A stretch of 64,000 bases of DNA from Streptomyces atratus (GCF_900119365.1 NZ_FPJO01000018.1:1-64000), one strand, 5' to 3'. Positions 35,461 through 44,192 are shown, numbered from the stretch's first letter. Made by a program: numbers and translations. Notes: generated by a model not told the origin, from the letters alone.

Positions 35461-36993
35461 ATGCCCACTCGACGCGAAGCCCTCGCCGCCTCGGCCGCCC
35501 TCACCGGCGGCGCCCTCCTGCCCGCCGCACCGCCCGCGACAGCCGTCCCCCGCATGACTCCGGACCGTGCAACGGCTGCCCCCGGTCAGCACCCCGGCCG
35601 CGCCATCGCCCTCACCCACGCCACCGTTCTCGGCGCGGGCACCGACCACACCGTCCTCGTACGCGACGGCCGCATCATCCGTACGGGCCGTTCGGCCGAG
35701 GTCCCGATTCCCCTCGGGACGACGACGTACGACCTGACCGGGAAGTACATCGTCATGGGCGGACTCGTCGAGTCCCATGTCCACAACCAAGGGCCCGAGA
35801 CCGTGCTGCCGCCCCTCTTCCCGCTCAACGGTGTGACCACGGTCCGCGAGATGTGGGGCGGCCCCCTCCACCACGAGTGGCGCGACAAGGTCCGCGCGGG
35901 CAAGCTCCTCGGCCCGCGCTGGGTGATCGCCAGCTCGATCATCGACGGGCAGCCCTCGCTGTGGGCCAATGACACCGGCGAGCGCGTCGTCGAGGTCGCC
36001 GACGCCCCGTCCGCGCGTCGCGCGGTGCGCGAGGCGAAAGCGAGCGGCGCCGACTTCGTCAAGGTGTACTCGCGGCTCACGCCAGAGGCGTACGAGGCAA
36101 TCGCCGACGAGTCCCGCCGACAGGGCCTGCGCCACGCGGGCCACTGCCCCGACACCCTTCCCATCGCCCGCGCGAGCGACGCCGGGCAGCAGTCCATCGA
36201 GCACCTCCACGCCCTCCTCCTCGCCACCTCGGACCGGGAGACCGAGATCAGGCGGGCCATGGCGAAGGTCCGTATCGACCCCACCCTCGGCACCAGCTTC
36301 GAGCGCTACGCGAGCTGGTTCCGGCAGGTGCACGCGGTGGAGTGGCAGGCGATGCGGACGTACGACGTCGGCCGTGCCCGCGCCCTCTTCGACCGGCTCG
36401 CCGCCAACGGCACCCGCGTCGTTCCGACCCTCACCGTCCACCATTCGCTGGAGCGCACCGACCAATTGCCCACCGACTCACCGGAGTTCGCGTACCTGCC
36501 CGGATGGATGACCGACTACTGGCCCGCCATCTGGTCCTCCCTGACCGCGGGCCGCACCGCGCGGGACACCTCCCGCATCCACCAAATCTACGAGCACCGG
36601 CTGCGCCTCGTCGCGGAACTCCACCGGGCCGGTGTGCAGTTGGTCGCGGGCACCGACACCGGCACCGGCTACGCGGTTCCCGGCTTCTCCCTCCACCACG
36701 AGTTGGAACTGCTCGTCGAGGCGGGACTGCCCACACAGGACGTCCTCCACGCCGCAACCACTGCGCCCGCCCGGATGCTCGGCCTGCCGGCCGACCGCGC
36801 CGACCTACTGGTCCTGGACGCGGACCCGCGCACCGACATCCGCCATACGCAGCGGATCCACTCCGTCCTGGTCGACGGCCGATATCTGGACCGTGCGGAG
36901 CGCCTGCGTCTGCTGGCCGACGTGGCGCGCGCCGCTGCCGCGAGCGAGCCCCCGGTCACAGGCATCGTGGCTCCCCACATCTGCGTCCACTGA
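35461..36993 (+). CDS. Tat-exported amidohydrolase, 510 aa
   Basis: MPTRREALAASAALTGGALL carries a twin-arginine signal, so the enzyme should be secreted folded. The amidohydrolase fold then follows with the metal set HVH in GLVESHVHNQGP, the bridging Lys in ADFVKVYSRL, His in RHAGHCPD, His in QSIEHLHA and Asp in LVAGTDTGTGY. This is the imidazolonepropionase/prolidase-like branch (Amidohydro_1). The ATG at 35461 is used because the Tat motif starts there; the open frame upstream is not protein-like. A perfect hairpin begins six bases after the stop. The substrate is unknown. It stands alone. Confidence 0.85.
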   Translation: MPTRREALAASAALTGGALLPAAPPATAVPRMTPDRATAAPGQHPGRAIALTHATVLGAGTDHTVLVRDGRIIRTGRSAEVPIPLGTTTYDLTGKYIVMGGLVESHVHNQGPETVLPPLFPLNGVTTVREMWGGPLHHEWRDKVRAGKLLGPRWVIASSIIDGQPSLWANDTGERVVEVADAPSARRAVREAKASGADFVKVYSRLTPEAYEAIADESRRQGLRHAGHCPDTLPIARASDAGQQSIEHLHALLLATSDRETEIRRAMAKVRIDPTLGTSFERYASWFRQVHAVEWQAMRTYDVGRARALFDRLAANGTRVVPTLTVHHSLERTDQLPTDSPEFAYLPGWMTDYWPAIWSSLTAGRTARDTSRIHQIYEHRLRLVAELHRAGVQLVAGTDTGTGYAVPGFSLHHELELLVEAGLPTQDVLHAATTAPARMLGLPADRADLLVLDADPRTDIRHTQRIHSVLVDGRYLDRAERLRLLADVARAAAASEPPVTGIVAPHICVH

Positions 36994-36998
36994 CCGCC

Positions 36999-37027
36999 CT
37001 GCTGCCGTACTCGCGGTACGGCAGCAG
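36999..37027 (+). terminator. Intrinsic terminator after the amidohydrolase
   Basis: A perfect 12-bp stem, CTGCTGCCGTAC and GTACGGCAGCAG, with loop TCGCG, six bases past the stop codon. There is no clear T-run, which is usual for Streptomyces. Confidence 0.7.
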
Positions 37028-37029
37028 CC

Positions 37030-37245
37030 GCGCTTCTGCCCACCGCGAAGGCCATCGGGATCACGGCGTTCGTCGACGCCGACTGCATCGACCCGATCCG
37101 GATCAGCGACTCATCCTTCCTCGCAATCGACGGACAGGTCGCAGTCAAGCCCTACAGCTTGCTCCGCAAGGCGCCGGAGCAGTCCGACAAGGCAGCCGTC
37201 GCGAAGTTCGCGTGGCACAACCGCGAGAGGCTCGGGCTGCTCCGG
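37030..37245 (+). pseudogene. Ku (non-homologous end joining) protein fragment
   Basis: ITAFVDADCIDPIRISDSSF, then LAIDGQVAVKPYSLLRKAPE and QSDKAAVAKFAWHNRERLGL with LLR matches the bridge region of bacterial Ku (xxIDPIYYxxxYYLxPD, KPYxLLRxAL, AxxVGVxKFxxRxRExLxxLR). Both ends are missing, so only about 70 of some 300 residues remain. It abuts an HNH nuclease fragment. Confidence 0.6.
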
Positions 37246-37254
37246 GCGCGCAAG

Positions 37255-37425
37255 GCGTCCGCAGCACCCGGTGCACCTGCGGATGGCAACAACCTGTCCC
37301 TGGCCGAGGCCATCGACAGGCTCCCGGCGGTTACTGAGGACCGCACCGGGTACGAGCGCGACTCCTTCCACCTGTCCGTCGACGCGGACAAGAACCGCTG
37401 CGACACCAGGAAGGAGGTGGGCGAC
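37255..37425 (+). pseudogene. HNH (DUF1524/GmrSD-like) nuclease fragment
   Basis: NNLSLAEAIDRLPAVTEDRT, GYERDSFHLSVDADKNRCDT and RKEV match the N-terminal part of secreted Streptomyces HNH nucleases (YxRxxFxxWxDxDxDxCxTRxEVL). The frame then leaves the family before the catalytic HNH residues. It is in frame with the preceding Ku fragment, so one open frame reads through both. Confidence 0.5.
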
Positions 37426-37499
37426 GGGCCAGGAGCCCCAGCAGGGCGTACTCGAGCTTCACGGACGTCGTCCAGGGCGAAGCCCCGGGTGCCGGGTTG

Positions 37500-37668
37500 C
37501 CGTTCGGCGGCCGCCCGCGACTACGAACGGCTCATTCAGTACTCCGAGTCGCTGATCACCTGGGCTGCGATCACCCTTATGACCAGACGAATCACCCGCC
37601 GAAGCTCCCGCAGGAACGGACTGCCGGCCTCCCGCGAAGCCCAACGCGACTCATCGTCCTGGCGCTGA
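37500..37668 (+). pseudogene. IS5-family transposase, C-terminal tail
   Basis: DYERLIQYSESLITWAAITL followed by MTRRITRR is the typical last segment of IS5 transposases. It ends at a stop at 37668. The catalytic core is missing. Confidence 0.6.
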
Positions 37669-37699
37669 CAGTCAGCAGCCTCACCCGGACCCCACACCG

Positions 37700-37880
37700 G
37701 CTTGACGGCGCGGGGTCCGTCCGCCAGGACCGCCAGCCGGCGGGCAGCGCCGGGGCGGCGGAGACGCCGGCAGCGGTTGCCGCTCCGCCGGTCCTCCTGT
37801 CCGGCGCGAAGTGATATGCCGACACGCCTGCAACGATGACGGCCACCACGGCGCCGGCGGCGAGGACCAGCCTGCGCCGG
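37700..37880 (-). pseudogene. Membrane-segment fragment, possibly from a receptor-like kinase
   Basis: The minus strand reads NRRRLVLAAGAVVAVIVAGV, then SAYHFAPDRRTGG and ALPAGWRSWRTDP, a basic flank, one transmembrane helix and an outer segment, like the linker after a PASTA-less Ser/Thr kinase. No kinase domain is present. Assignment is tentative. Confidence 0.25.
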
Positions 37881-38177
37881 TTCTGGGGCGAGGCGATGGA
37901 CTGGACCCTGCACGAGGTGACTGACGATCAGGCAGTGTTGCGCTCCGCCAAGGGTGTCGGCCCGTATCTCGAGTTCCTCCGCACGCCCGGCGTGAAGACC
38001 GTGCCAGACCGCGTCCATATTGACCTGCTGCCGTACCCCGGTGACGGTCAAGAAGCGGAGGTGGCCCGGCTGCGGGCCCTCGGCGCGACCGACCTCGACC
38101 TCGGCCAGGGCGACGTCCCATGGAGGTGCCTGGCCGACCCGGAGGGCCACGAGTTCTGCGTCCTCGCCCCGCGCTGA
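37870..38177 (+). pseudogene. VOC (glyoxalase-like) protein, N-terminally truncated
   Basis: LRRFWGEAMDWTLHEVTDDQ, then VPDRVHIDLLPYPGDGQEAE, ALGATDLDLGQGDVPWRCLA and DPEGHEFCVLAPR. These are most of a two-unit VOC domain with HIDL and GHEFC metal-ligand-like positions. The first strand (before ARFW) is missing and there is no in-frame start with a ribosome site; an ATG at 37897 lies inside the domain. Probably a remnant created by the same deletions that made the mosaic to its left. Confidence 0.55.
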
Positions 38178-38728
38178 CGTGGAGCCTTGACGACACCCCG
38201 ACACGTAGGCCCTGCCTGCTCATGCACCATGGCCCTGAGCGGGTTGCGCTGCGGCGTCCCCGGTGTCCGCCAGCTGGAAGAGACACTGTCACGAGCCCCG
38301 GGTGAGTCGGACAGCTCAGCGGTCATGTCCGCGTTGTGCTGTTCGAGCTGAGTGATCCGCTCCCGGAGTGCATGGATGTTGGTGGGGCCCCCGAAGCCCG
38401 ATTCTCGCCGGCGATTCGGCTGTTGTGATCGTTGGCGTTTGCGAGGTCTGCCTGCAGCGACGCGGTAGTGACTTCATGCCCGCCGTCGGCCTGTGGCTGC
38501 GCTACGGCGGGCTTGGATTCCCTGGAGCAGATCGCCGTGGCGACAGAAGAAGTTGCGGTCCGGGCCGGCTCCGCGGGCGATGCCGGAGACGCTGACAGGT
38601 TGGCCTGCGGCAAGTGCATCGCGCAGGGCGGCGCGAGCCCGTCGCGGCGGCGAGATGTGACGGCCTGCCGGCCATGGTGCAGTGAGGGCGTCATGAGCTG
38701 AGTCCCGAATGAAACCGAGAAAAAGTGC
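38178..38728. other. Coiled-coil remnant region, no intact gene
   Basis: On the minus strand TTASLQADLANANDHNSRIA and, in another frame, GPTNIHALRERITQLEQHNA look like parts of one coiled-coil helper protein of a transposon, broken by a frameshift near 38400. No ends can be defined. Confidence 0.3.
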
Positions 38729-39187
38729 CTATCCGTACATCGCAGTGCTGTAGACGTACAGGGCGACCACGCCGGTGAGGCAGGCAAGGATCACCCATGA
38801 ACCGAAACTGGTGTGTTTCCCACGGCATTTGGGCCGCACGGCCTTCCCGGAGCGATTGGACCGGCCAGGCGCCGCCCGCGGCCCGACCGGCGCCGCATCG
38901 GCTGCCGCCTCGGCGAGCAGGCGACGGCAGGTCGCGGCGAGCACACCTGTACTCGCGGAGAGGGAAACCACGGCCTCCGAACGCGCCGGAGCGGTGGTGC
39001 CGCCGTCCAGGATGCGCCCCGCGCGTACAAGGACCTCGTCCCGGCCGCCCGCCGGAGCAAGGCTGATCCACCGCCGTACATGCTCACCCCGGATGACCAC
39101 ACCGCCGGACCGCTCCCGGTACACGGTGTGTTCCCGCCATAAGATCTCCGCCAACTCACCTGCGGTTTCTCTCAGTTGCGCGCTCAT
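38729..39187 (-). CDS. Hypothetical protein with C-terminal membrane anchor, 152 aa
   Basis: ATG at 39187, start MSAQLRETAGELAEILWREH. The N-terminal 110 residues are soluble (TVYRERSGGVVIRGEHVRRW, then GILDGGTT-like small beta and helical parts). A basic stretch and one transmembrane helix (SWVILACLTGVVALYVYSTA) end the protein, so it is tail-anchored. There is no family match that I recognise. GGGGAGAGGTC precedes the ATG closely. Confidence 0.5.
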   Translation of the reverse strand: MSAQLRETAGELAEILWREHTVYRERSGGVVIRGEHVRRWISLAPAGGRDEVLVRAGRILDGGTTAPARSEAVVSLSASTGVLAATCRRLLAEAAADAAPVGPRAAPGRSNRSGKAVRPKCRGKHTSFGSWVILACLTGVVALYVYSTAMYG

Positions 39188-39364
39188 GACCTCTCCCCCT
39201 CCGCCTAGCGGCGAATCGAACAAGCATCGCACTCTAGCGGTAGGCGCAGAGGGGGGATCCAGCAGCCCCCGGCGGCCGCGCCCGCCCCCCGGGCCCCGTG
39301 ATGTTGTCCGGTCCCCGGGTCAAGTCTCTCCGGCCGTCGCGGCAGTGACCCACGCGGCGCGGAG

Positions 39365-39720
39365 TCAGGCCCCTTGCCGGAGCGCCGCCCGGTAGGCAGC
39401 CGAGGTGGTGCCGTAGGCGCGGGTGAACCCTCCCGGACGAGATCCTCACCGAGGTGCGGCATCCGGTAGCGGCACCCGTGGTGGACAGCCGACTGTCCGT
39501 CGTGGCGTTCGTCCGGATTGAATGCCACGACCAGTCCGGCCGCGCCGACGTGCCGCTCTCCCCCGCACATGGACGACTGTGCACCGTCGTCGGTGATGCC
39601 GAAGGAGTACGTGTCATGGGCGTGCACCGGGTACGCGTACTGCTCGCAGCGGGCGTCCATGGCCTCCAGCGCAAATCCGGGAACCCGCCAGTAGGCGGCG
39701 CGTTCTCCGGCAGACGTCAT
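39365..39720 (-). pseudogene. AraC-family regulator with internal deletion
   Basis: The N-terminal cupin domain is present: MTSAGERAAYWRVPGFALEA, PVHAHDTYSFGITDDGAQSS and LVVAFNPDERHDGQSAVHHG with MPHLGEDLVRE. It jumps at once, after frame loss, to the last residues of the DNA-binding domain, GFTRAYGTTSAAYRAALRQG, ending at 39365. About 150 residues including both HTH motifs are missing, so it cannot bind DNA. Confidence 0.65.
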
Positions 39721-39813
39721 GTTCCAATCGTGCCGCACGAGCGTTCAAGCCCCCACGCGCCTCCATGGCTCACGCTGGACACCAGCACCTCAACCAGCGA
39801 AGGAACCGTAGGA

Positions 39814-40521
39814 ATGACCGAGAACGTCTCAGCAGCACCGACGAGCCTTCACAAGACGGAGAAGGTCCGCCTGGCCGTCTACCACGGGTTCGCGCGCACC
39901 GGCCGGGCCCCGAGCGTGCCTGAACTTGCCGCACACACCGGACTCGCCCCGGACCACGTGCGTCAGGAACTGCACACCCTTCACGCACGTCATGACGTGG
40001 TCCTGGACTCGCAGGACAGCGACCGGGTCGTGATGGCCCACCCCTTCGCGTCGGTGCCGCTCGGCTTCTCCGTCATGGGATCGCACACCCTGTGGTGGGG
40101 CGGCTGTGCGTGGGACTCGTTCGCCCTGCCCCACCTGCTCCGGAACGAGCCCGATGTCCTGGTCGCCACCCGCTGCCCGGCCTGCGACACCCCGCACGCC
40201 TGGGTGGTCGGCCGAGAGGCACCCCCGAAGGGTGACCAGGTCGCTCATTTCCTCACCCCCATGCACCGGGCCTGGGACGACATCATGCACACCTGCGCCA
40301 ATCAGCGCCTGTTCTGCTCCACCGACTGCGTCGACTCCTGGCTGCAGCAGACGGGCCAGGAGCGTGGCTACGTGATGGATCTGACCACCCTGTGGCGCTT
40401 TGCCGGCGACTGGTACACCGGACGCCTGGACCCGGGCCACACCCGCCGCGACCCCTCCTCCGCCACTGCCTACTTCGCCCAGGTCGGCCTGCACGGATCC
40501 TTCTGGGGACTGCCGGAATGA
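39814..40521 (+). CDS. Alkylmercury lyase (MerB) family protein, 235 aa
   Basis: An N-terminal winged-helix-like domain (SVPELAAHTGLAPDHVRQEL, then HTLHARHDVVLDSQDSDRVV) is followed by the MerB catalytic region. GGCAWDSFALPHLL supplies Cys98 and Asp101, matching the catalytic Cys96/Asp99 of E. coli MerB. RLFCSTDCVDSWLQQ supplies Cys168 and Cys172, matching the region of Cys159. With both cysteines and the Asp present it could cleave carbon-mercury bonds. There is no merA, merR or merT nearby, and MerB-like proteins in Streptomyces may have other roles. Start ATG at 39814 with AAGGAACC upstream. Confidence 0.85.
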   Translation: MTENVSAAPTSLHKTEKVRLAVYHGFARTGRAPSVPELAAHTGLAPDHVRQELHTLHARHDVVLDSQDSDRVVMAHPFASVPLGFSVMGSHTLWWGGCAWDSFALPHLLRNEPDVLVATRCPACDTPHAWVVGREAPPKGDQVAHFLTPMHRAWDDIMHTCANQRLFCSTDCVDSWLQQTGQERGYVMDLTTLWRFAGDWYTGRLDPGHTRRDPSSATAYFAQVGLHGSFWGLPE

Positions 40522-40599
40522 GGTCTCCATTCGCACGATGGGTCTACCAGGAGCGAAGCGCTTGACCCTCACGTGGCGTCATGCCGCATTGTCGGTGGC

Positions 40600-41715
40600 A
40601 TGGAAGAGCACCTGACCGTGGGACGCGTGGCCGAGCTGGCCGACGTGAGCGTCCGCACCCTGCATCACTACGACGCGATCGGCCTCGTGCAGCCGTCCGC
40701 GCGGACCTCGGCCGGGTACCGGGCCTACTCGGCGGGCGACGTGGAGCGACTGCGGGAGGTGCTCGCCTACCGGCGGCTGGGCTTCGGACTGCGCGAGATC
40801 GCGGATCTCGTTGACGACCCGGCCACCGACGCGGTCGCGCACCTGCACCGGCTGCGTGGCCTGCTGCTGGACCAGCGCGACCGAGCTGCTGGCATGGTGA
40901 CGGCCATAGACAGGGAACTGGAGGCACGGGCAATGGGGATCAGGACGACACCAGAGGAACAACTGAAGGTATTCGGCGCGCAGTTGTACGAAGCCATCGG
41001 GTCCGCCTACCCGGCGACGCGACGCACCGAGCCGCGGATCGCCGCGAGGGTCTGGGATGCGCTCGGCGACGCACGGACGGTACTGAACGTCGGGGCCGGC
41101 ACCGGCTCCTACGAACCCCCGGACCGCGATGTCACGGCGGTGGAACCGTCGGCGGTCATGCGGGCGCAGCGTCCCGCAGGCGCGGCGCCATGCGTGGCCG
41201 CCCGTGCGGAGAGCCTCCCGTTCGAGGACCAGTCCTTCGACGCCGCGATGGCCTTCAGCACCGTTCATCACTGGCAGGACCCGATCGCCGGGCTGCGCGA
41301 GATGCGGCGCGTGGCCCGGCGCGTGGTGGTGTTCACGCACGACGCCAGTGACACCGGCTGGCGTCAACGGTTCTGGCTCACCCGGGACTACCTGCCTGAG
41401 GTCGCCGGCCTGGTCGCCGGACGGCCCTCGGTGGACCAGCTGGCCAGCACGATCGGGGCCCGCCTGGAACCGGTGCTCATCCCGTGGGACTGCGCTGACG
41501 GCTTCTTCGAGGCCTACTGGCGCCGACCCGAGGCGTACCTGGACGAACATGTGCGCCGCGCGATATCGGTATGGACCAGAGTCGGGCCGGAGGCCGAGCA
41601 GCGGGCGGTGAACCGGCTTCGCGACGACCTTTCCTCAGGCCGGTGGGCCGAGCGCAACCGCGACCTCGTCGCCCTCGACGCGGCAGAGCTCGGCCTCCGC
41701 CTTCTCGTAGCCTGA
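40600..41715 (+). CDS. MerR-type regulator fused to SAM methyltransferase, 371 aa
   Basis: Residues 1-75 are a MerR winged helix (HLTVGRVAELADVSVRTLHH, YDAIGLVQPSARTSAGYRAY and FGLREIADLVDD). A dimerisation coiled coil follows (HLHRLRGLLLDQRDRAAGMV) up to MGIRTTPEEQLKVFG near 126, the point where TipA-like regulators enter their ligand domain. In its place there is a class I methyltransferase: motif I TVLNVGAGTGSY (160-171), the acidic strand DVTAVEPSAVM, the AESLPFEDQSFDAAMAFSTV block with HHW, and a helical C-terminus. The frame is continuous with no stop. The most direct reading is a regulator whose effector domain binds SAM or methylates a ligand. The ATG at 40600 is preferred. Confidence 0.85.
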   Translation: MEEHLTVGRVAELADVSVRTLHHYDAIGLVQPSARTSAGYRAYSAGDVERLREVLAYRRLGFGLREIADLVDDPATDAVAHLHRLRGLLLDQRDRAAGMVTAIDRELEARAMGIRTTPEEQLKVFGAQLYEAIGSAYPATRRTEPRIAARVWDALGDARTVLNVGAGTGSYEPPDRDVTAVEPSAVMRAQRPAGAAPCVAARAESLPFEDQSFDAAMAFSTVHHWQDPIAGLREMRRVARRVVVFTHDASDTGWRQRFWLTRDYLPEVAGLVAGRPSVDQLASTIGARLEPVLIPWDCADGFFEAYWRRPEAYLDEHVRRAISVWTRVGPEAEQRAVNRLRDDLSSGRWAERNRDLVALDAAELGLRLLVA

Positions 41716-41831
41716 ACCATCGTGCGCGAGAACGCCGCAAGGACTGACCCGCCACTTCACGGTCGATCGGTGATCAAACGCCCCGGATCCCCACTGTTGA
41801 GAGCGTCTGTACCGGACTTCTGAACCACGGC

Positions 41832-42416
41832 CTATCCCTTGATCACGCCGGTGATCAAGGCGTGGAGCTGCGCAGCCGTGTGATCGAGGGGGTCCGTGTT
41901 GCGCTTGGCCCGGCACATGGCCACCGCGCCCTCGATGGCCGCGACGACCAGCGTCGCGATCTGCGCGGCCTGTTCGGCTTCCGCTCCGTGACTGCGCAAG
42001 GAGGTGGCGAGCAGGCCGACCCACGTGTCGAGGACCTCCGCCGCGGCTACCAGGGCGGGCGGGATCTCGTCGGTCTGGGGTTCCTCGATGGCGACCGCCA
42101 GGACGGGGCAGCCCGCGTGGAAGTCGCTCTCGACCAAGATCGTCCGGTACACGTCGACGAACGCCATGAGCCCCGTGTCCGGGCCGGCGCCGGGCTCCCC
42201 CCGGAACGCGCGGACCGCCCACTCGCCTGCGTACCGGACCGCTTCCGTGGCCAGCTGCTGCTTGCCCTCGGGGAAGAAGTGGTACGTCGAGCCGAGTGGT
42301 GTCCCGGCGTGTTCGGCCATCTTCCGGATGCTCATCGCGCTCAGCCCGCGCCGGCTCATCATGTCGGCGGCGCCTGCCACGATCCGCTCGCGCGACGACG
42401 TACCGCTCTCCGCCAT
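41832..42416 (-). CDS. TetR/AcrR-family regulator, 194 aa
   Basis: MAESGTSSRERIVAGAADMM, SRRGLSAMSIRKMAEHAGTP and LGSTYHFFPEGKQQLATEAV form the TetR HTH. The C-terminal domain (FHAGCPVLAVAIEEPQTDEI, then AEVLDTWVGLLATSLRSHG) is of the TetR_C_LmrA/YxaF type. The ATG at 42416 has AAGGGGAG upstream. It is divergent from the tautomerase gene, with repeats in the shared 99-nt spacer, and is probably its repressor. Confidence 0.88.
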   Translation of the reverse strand: MAESGTSSRERIVAGAADMMSRRGLSAMSIRKMAEHAGTPLGSTYHFFPEGKQQLATEAVRYAGEWAVRAFRGEPGAGPDTGLMAFVDVYRTILVESDFHAGCPVLAVAIEEPQTDEIPPALVAAAEVLDTWVGLLATSLRSHGAEAEQAAQIATLVVAAIEGAVAMCRAKRNTDPLDHTAAQLHALITGVIKG

Positions 42417-42439
42417 CCCACACTCCCCTTCTTGCACAT

Positions 42440-42500
42440 AACAACTGTCATATCGTAGCGCGACCACACGTTATAACGGCTGTCATACATCACTCGCATG
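42440..42500. promoter_or_regulatory. Shared operator region of tetR and tautomerase gene
   Basis: On the minus strand two direct repeats of the form ATGACAGnnGTTAT-TGTG occur about 38 nt apart. On the plus strand they are seen as CTGTCATA copies near 42446 and 42480. The perfect 10-bp palindrome CGTTATAACG (42469-42478) lies in one of them. These are candidate binding sites for the adjacent TetR protein. Confidence 0.5.
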
Positions 42501-42515
42501 ATCGAAGGAGCCACC

Positions 42516-42962
42516 ATGCCGATGATCAGGCTGACCGTCCCGTCAGGGGCCCTCACCAAGGAGGGGCGCGCCACCGTCCAGCGCGACCTGGCCGCTGTCG
42601 TCCTGCGCTGGAAGGGCATGCCCGACACCACGTTCTTCCGCTCCCTGGCCTGGGGTCATCTCGTCGAATTGCCCGAGGGCGCGCAGGTCACGGCGGAGGA
42701 CGACGCCCCGCGCTTCCTCGTGGACATCACCGTGCCCGGGGGCGCGCTCTCGGAACGCCGCAGGGTCGGCCTGATAGGAGAGGTCACGAAGACCGTTCTG
42801 GCGGCTGCAGGACTGCCCGCACAGGAGGCACTGCGGGTGTGGGTGCTGGTCCATGAACAGCCCGACGGCACATGGGGCGCGGGCGGCTCGGTCGTCCGCC
42901 ACGCCGACCTCGTCGCCCTGGCGCAGAAGAAACGCGCGAACGTGACGGAAGCTCGCATCTGA
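42516..42962 (+). CDS. Tautomerase-family protein, 148 aa
   Basis: M-PMIRLTVPSGALTKEGRA has Pro immediately after the initiator Met, the position of the catalytic N-terminal proline in 4-oxalocrotonate tautomerase-type enzymes. This decides the start at 42516, supported by AAGGAG six bases upstream. A second beta-alpha-beta unit (PRFLVDITVPGGALSERRRV, then LRVWVLVHEQPDGTWGAGGS) makes it a two-unit cis-CaaD/MSAD-like protein. The substrate is unknown. Expression is probably controlled by the divergent TetR gene. Confidence 0.85.
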   Translation: MPMIRLTVPSGALTKEGRATVQRDLAAVVLRWKGMPDTTFFRSLAWGHLVELPEGAQVTAEDDAPRFLVDITVPGGALSERRRVGLIGEVTKTVLAAAGLPAQEALRVWVLVHEQPDGTWGAGGSVVRHADLVALAQKKRANVTEARI

Positions 42963-43110
42963 GCGCCCTGTCGCCGAATACCCGCCTGCTCGGTGGGAGA
43001 CGACGGGAGCTCGGCGGCAGGGCCTGGCCGGAGAGCTCGTCGCCGTCACCCTCCGGGGGCGAGGCGGTGCTGAACGGGCCACAGAGCCCGCGACCGGGTC
43101 TGCCGGCGTG

Positions 43111-44175
43111 TCAGGAGCGGGGGTCCACCAAGATCTTGACGGCCGTCTCGTTGTGGTGGATCAGGGTCTCGAAGCCTTCGGTCACGAGGTCGTCCAGGCC
43201 GATGGTCTTGGTGATGAACGGCGCCAGGTCGATGCGCCCTTCCTGTACGAGCTTGATGGTTTGCGGGTGGGAGTTGACGTAGGCGATCGTGCCGCGCAGG
43301 TCGACCTCCTTGAGGACGAGCTTCTGCATGTCGAGCGACGCAGGCTTGCCCCAGATCGAGATGACGGTGATGACGCCACCGGGCCTGATGGCGTCCAGCA
43401 GTGTGTCGAGGACGACGTTGACGGACGTGGCCTCGAATGCGACGTCCGCGCCCTTGCCGCCGGTGAGGCGCCGGACCTCCTTGGCAACGTCGGTGACGGC
43501 GGGGTCGATGACGTGGTCGGCGACCTTGGCGTCCAGCGCCTTCTGCCGGCGCAACGAGCTGAGCTCGGTGACCGCGACCTCGACGCCCATCGCCTTGAGC
43601 ACCGCGCAGGTGAGCAGCCCGATGGGGCCGGCGCCGCCGACGAGGGCGAAGTCGCCCGCCTTCGCGCCCGAGCGCTGGAACGCGTGGTATCCCACCGACA
43701 GCGGCTCGATGAGTGCCGCCTGGTCCAGCGGGACGTCTCCGACCGGGTGGACCCACCGGCGTTCGACGACGATCTTCTCCGCAAGCCCGCCACCGCGGCC
43801 GCCCAGCCCGATGAAGTTCATGTCGGGCGAGATGTGATAAGTCGGGTTGTTCTTGCTCGTGTCGACGTCGGAGCGCAGGATGTAGGGCTCGACGACGACG
43901 CGGTCGCCCGGCTTCAGGCCCTCGACACCATCGCCCACCGCGTACACGACGCCGGACATCTCGTGACCGAGCGTAACGGGGGCGGACTCGCCCGAGACCG
44001 GGTGCGGGTGGCCGGCCGGCGGAACGAAGATCGGCCCGTCGAGGTACTCGTGCAGGTCGGTGCCGCAGATCCCGCAATACGCGACGTCGATACCCACCGC
44101 GCCCGGTCGTACAACAGGTTCCGGGACGTCCTCGATACGGATGTCACCGCGGTCGTAGTAGCGTGCAGCCTTCAC
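43111..44175 (-). CDS. 2,3-butanediol dehydrogenase-like zinc alcohol dehydrogenase, 354 aa
   Basis: A medium-chain dehydrogenase. Catalytic zinc ligands are Cys in AYCGICGTDLHEY, His-Glu in LGHEMSGVV, and Glu in the ALIEPLSVGYHAF region. The Rossmann motif is ALVGGAGPIGLLT followed by the Glu-ending strand AVTELSSLR, suggesting NAD specificity. The structural zinc lobe is replaced by YILRSDVDTSKNNPTYHISP. The overall sequence is that of (R,R)-butanediol dehydrogenases, interconverting acetoin and butanediol. A large palindrome lies about 50 nt upstream of the ATG and is the likely control site. Confidence 0.88.
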   Translation of the reverse strand: MKAARYYDRGDIRIEDVPEPVVRPGAVGIDVAYCGICGTDLHEYLDGPIFVPPAGHPHPVSGESAPVTLGHEMSGVVYAVGDGVEGLKPGDRVVVEPYILRSDVDTSKNNPTYHISPDMNFIGLGGRGGGLAEKIVVERRWVHPVGDVPLDQAALIEPLSVGYHAFQRSGAKAGDFALVGGAGPIGLLTCAVLKAMGVEVAVTELSSLRRQKALDAKVADHVIDPAVTDVAKEVRRLTGGKGADVAFEATSVNVVLDTLLDAIRPGGVITVISIWGKPASLDMQKLVLKEVDLRGTIAYVNSHPQTIKLVQEGRIDLAPFITKTIGLDDLVTEGFETLIHHNETAVKILVDPRS

Positions 44176-44192
44176 TTTGGGCCGACTCCTTT

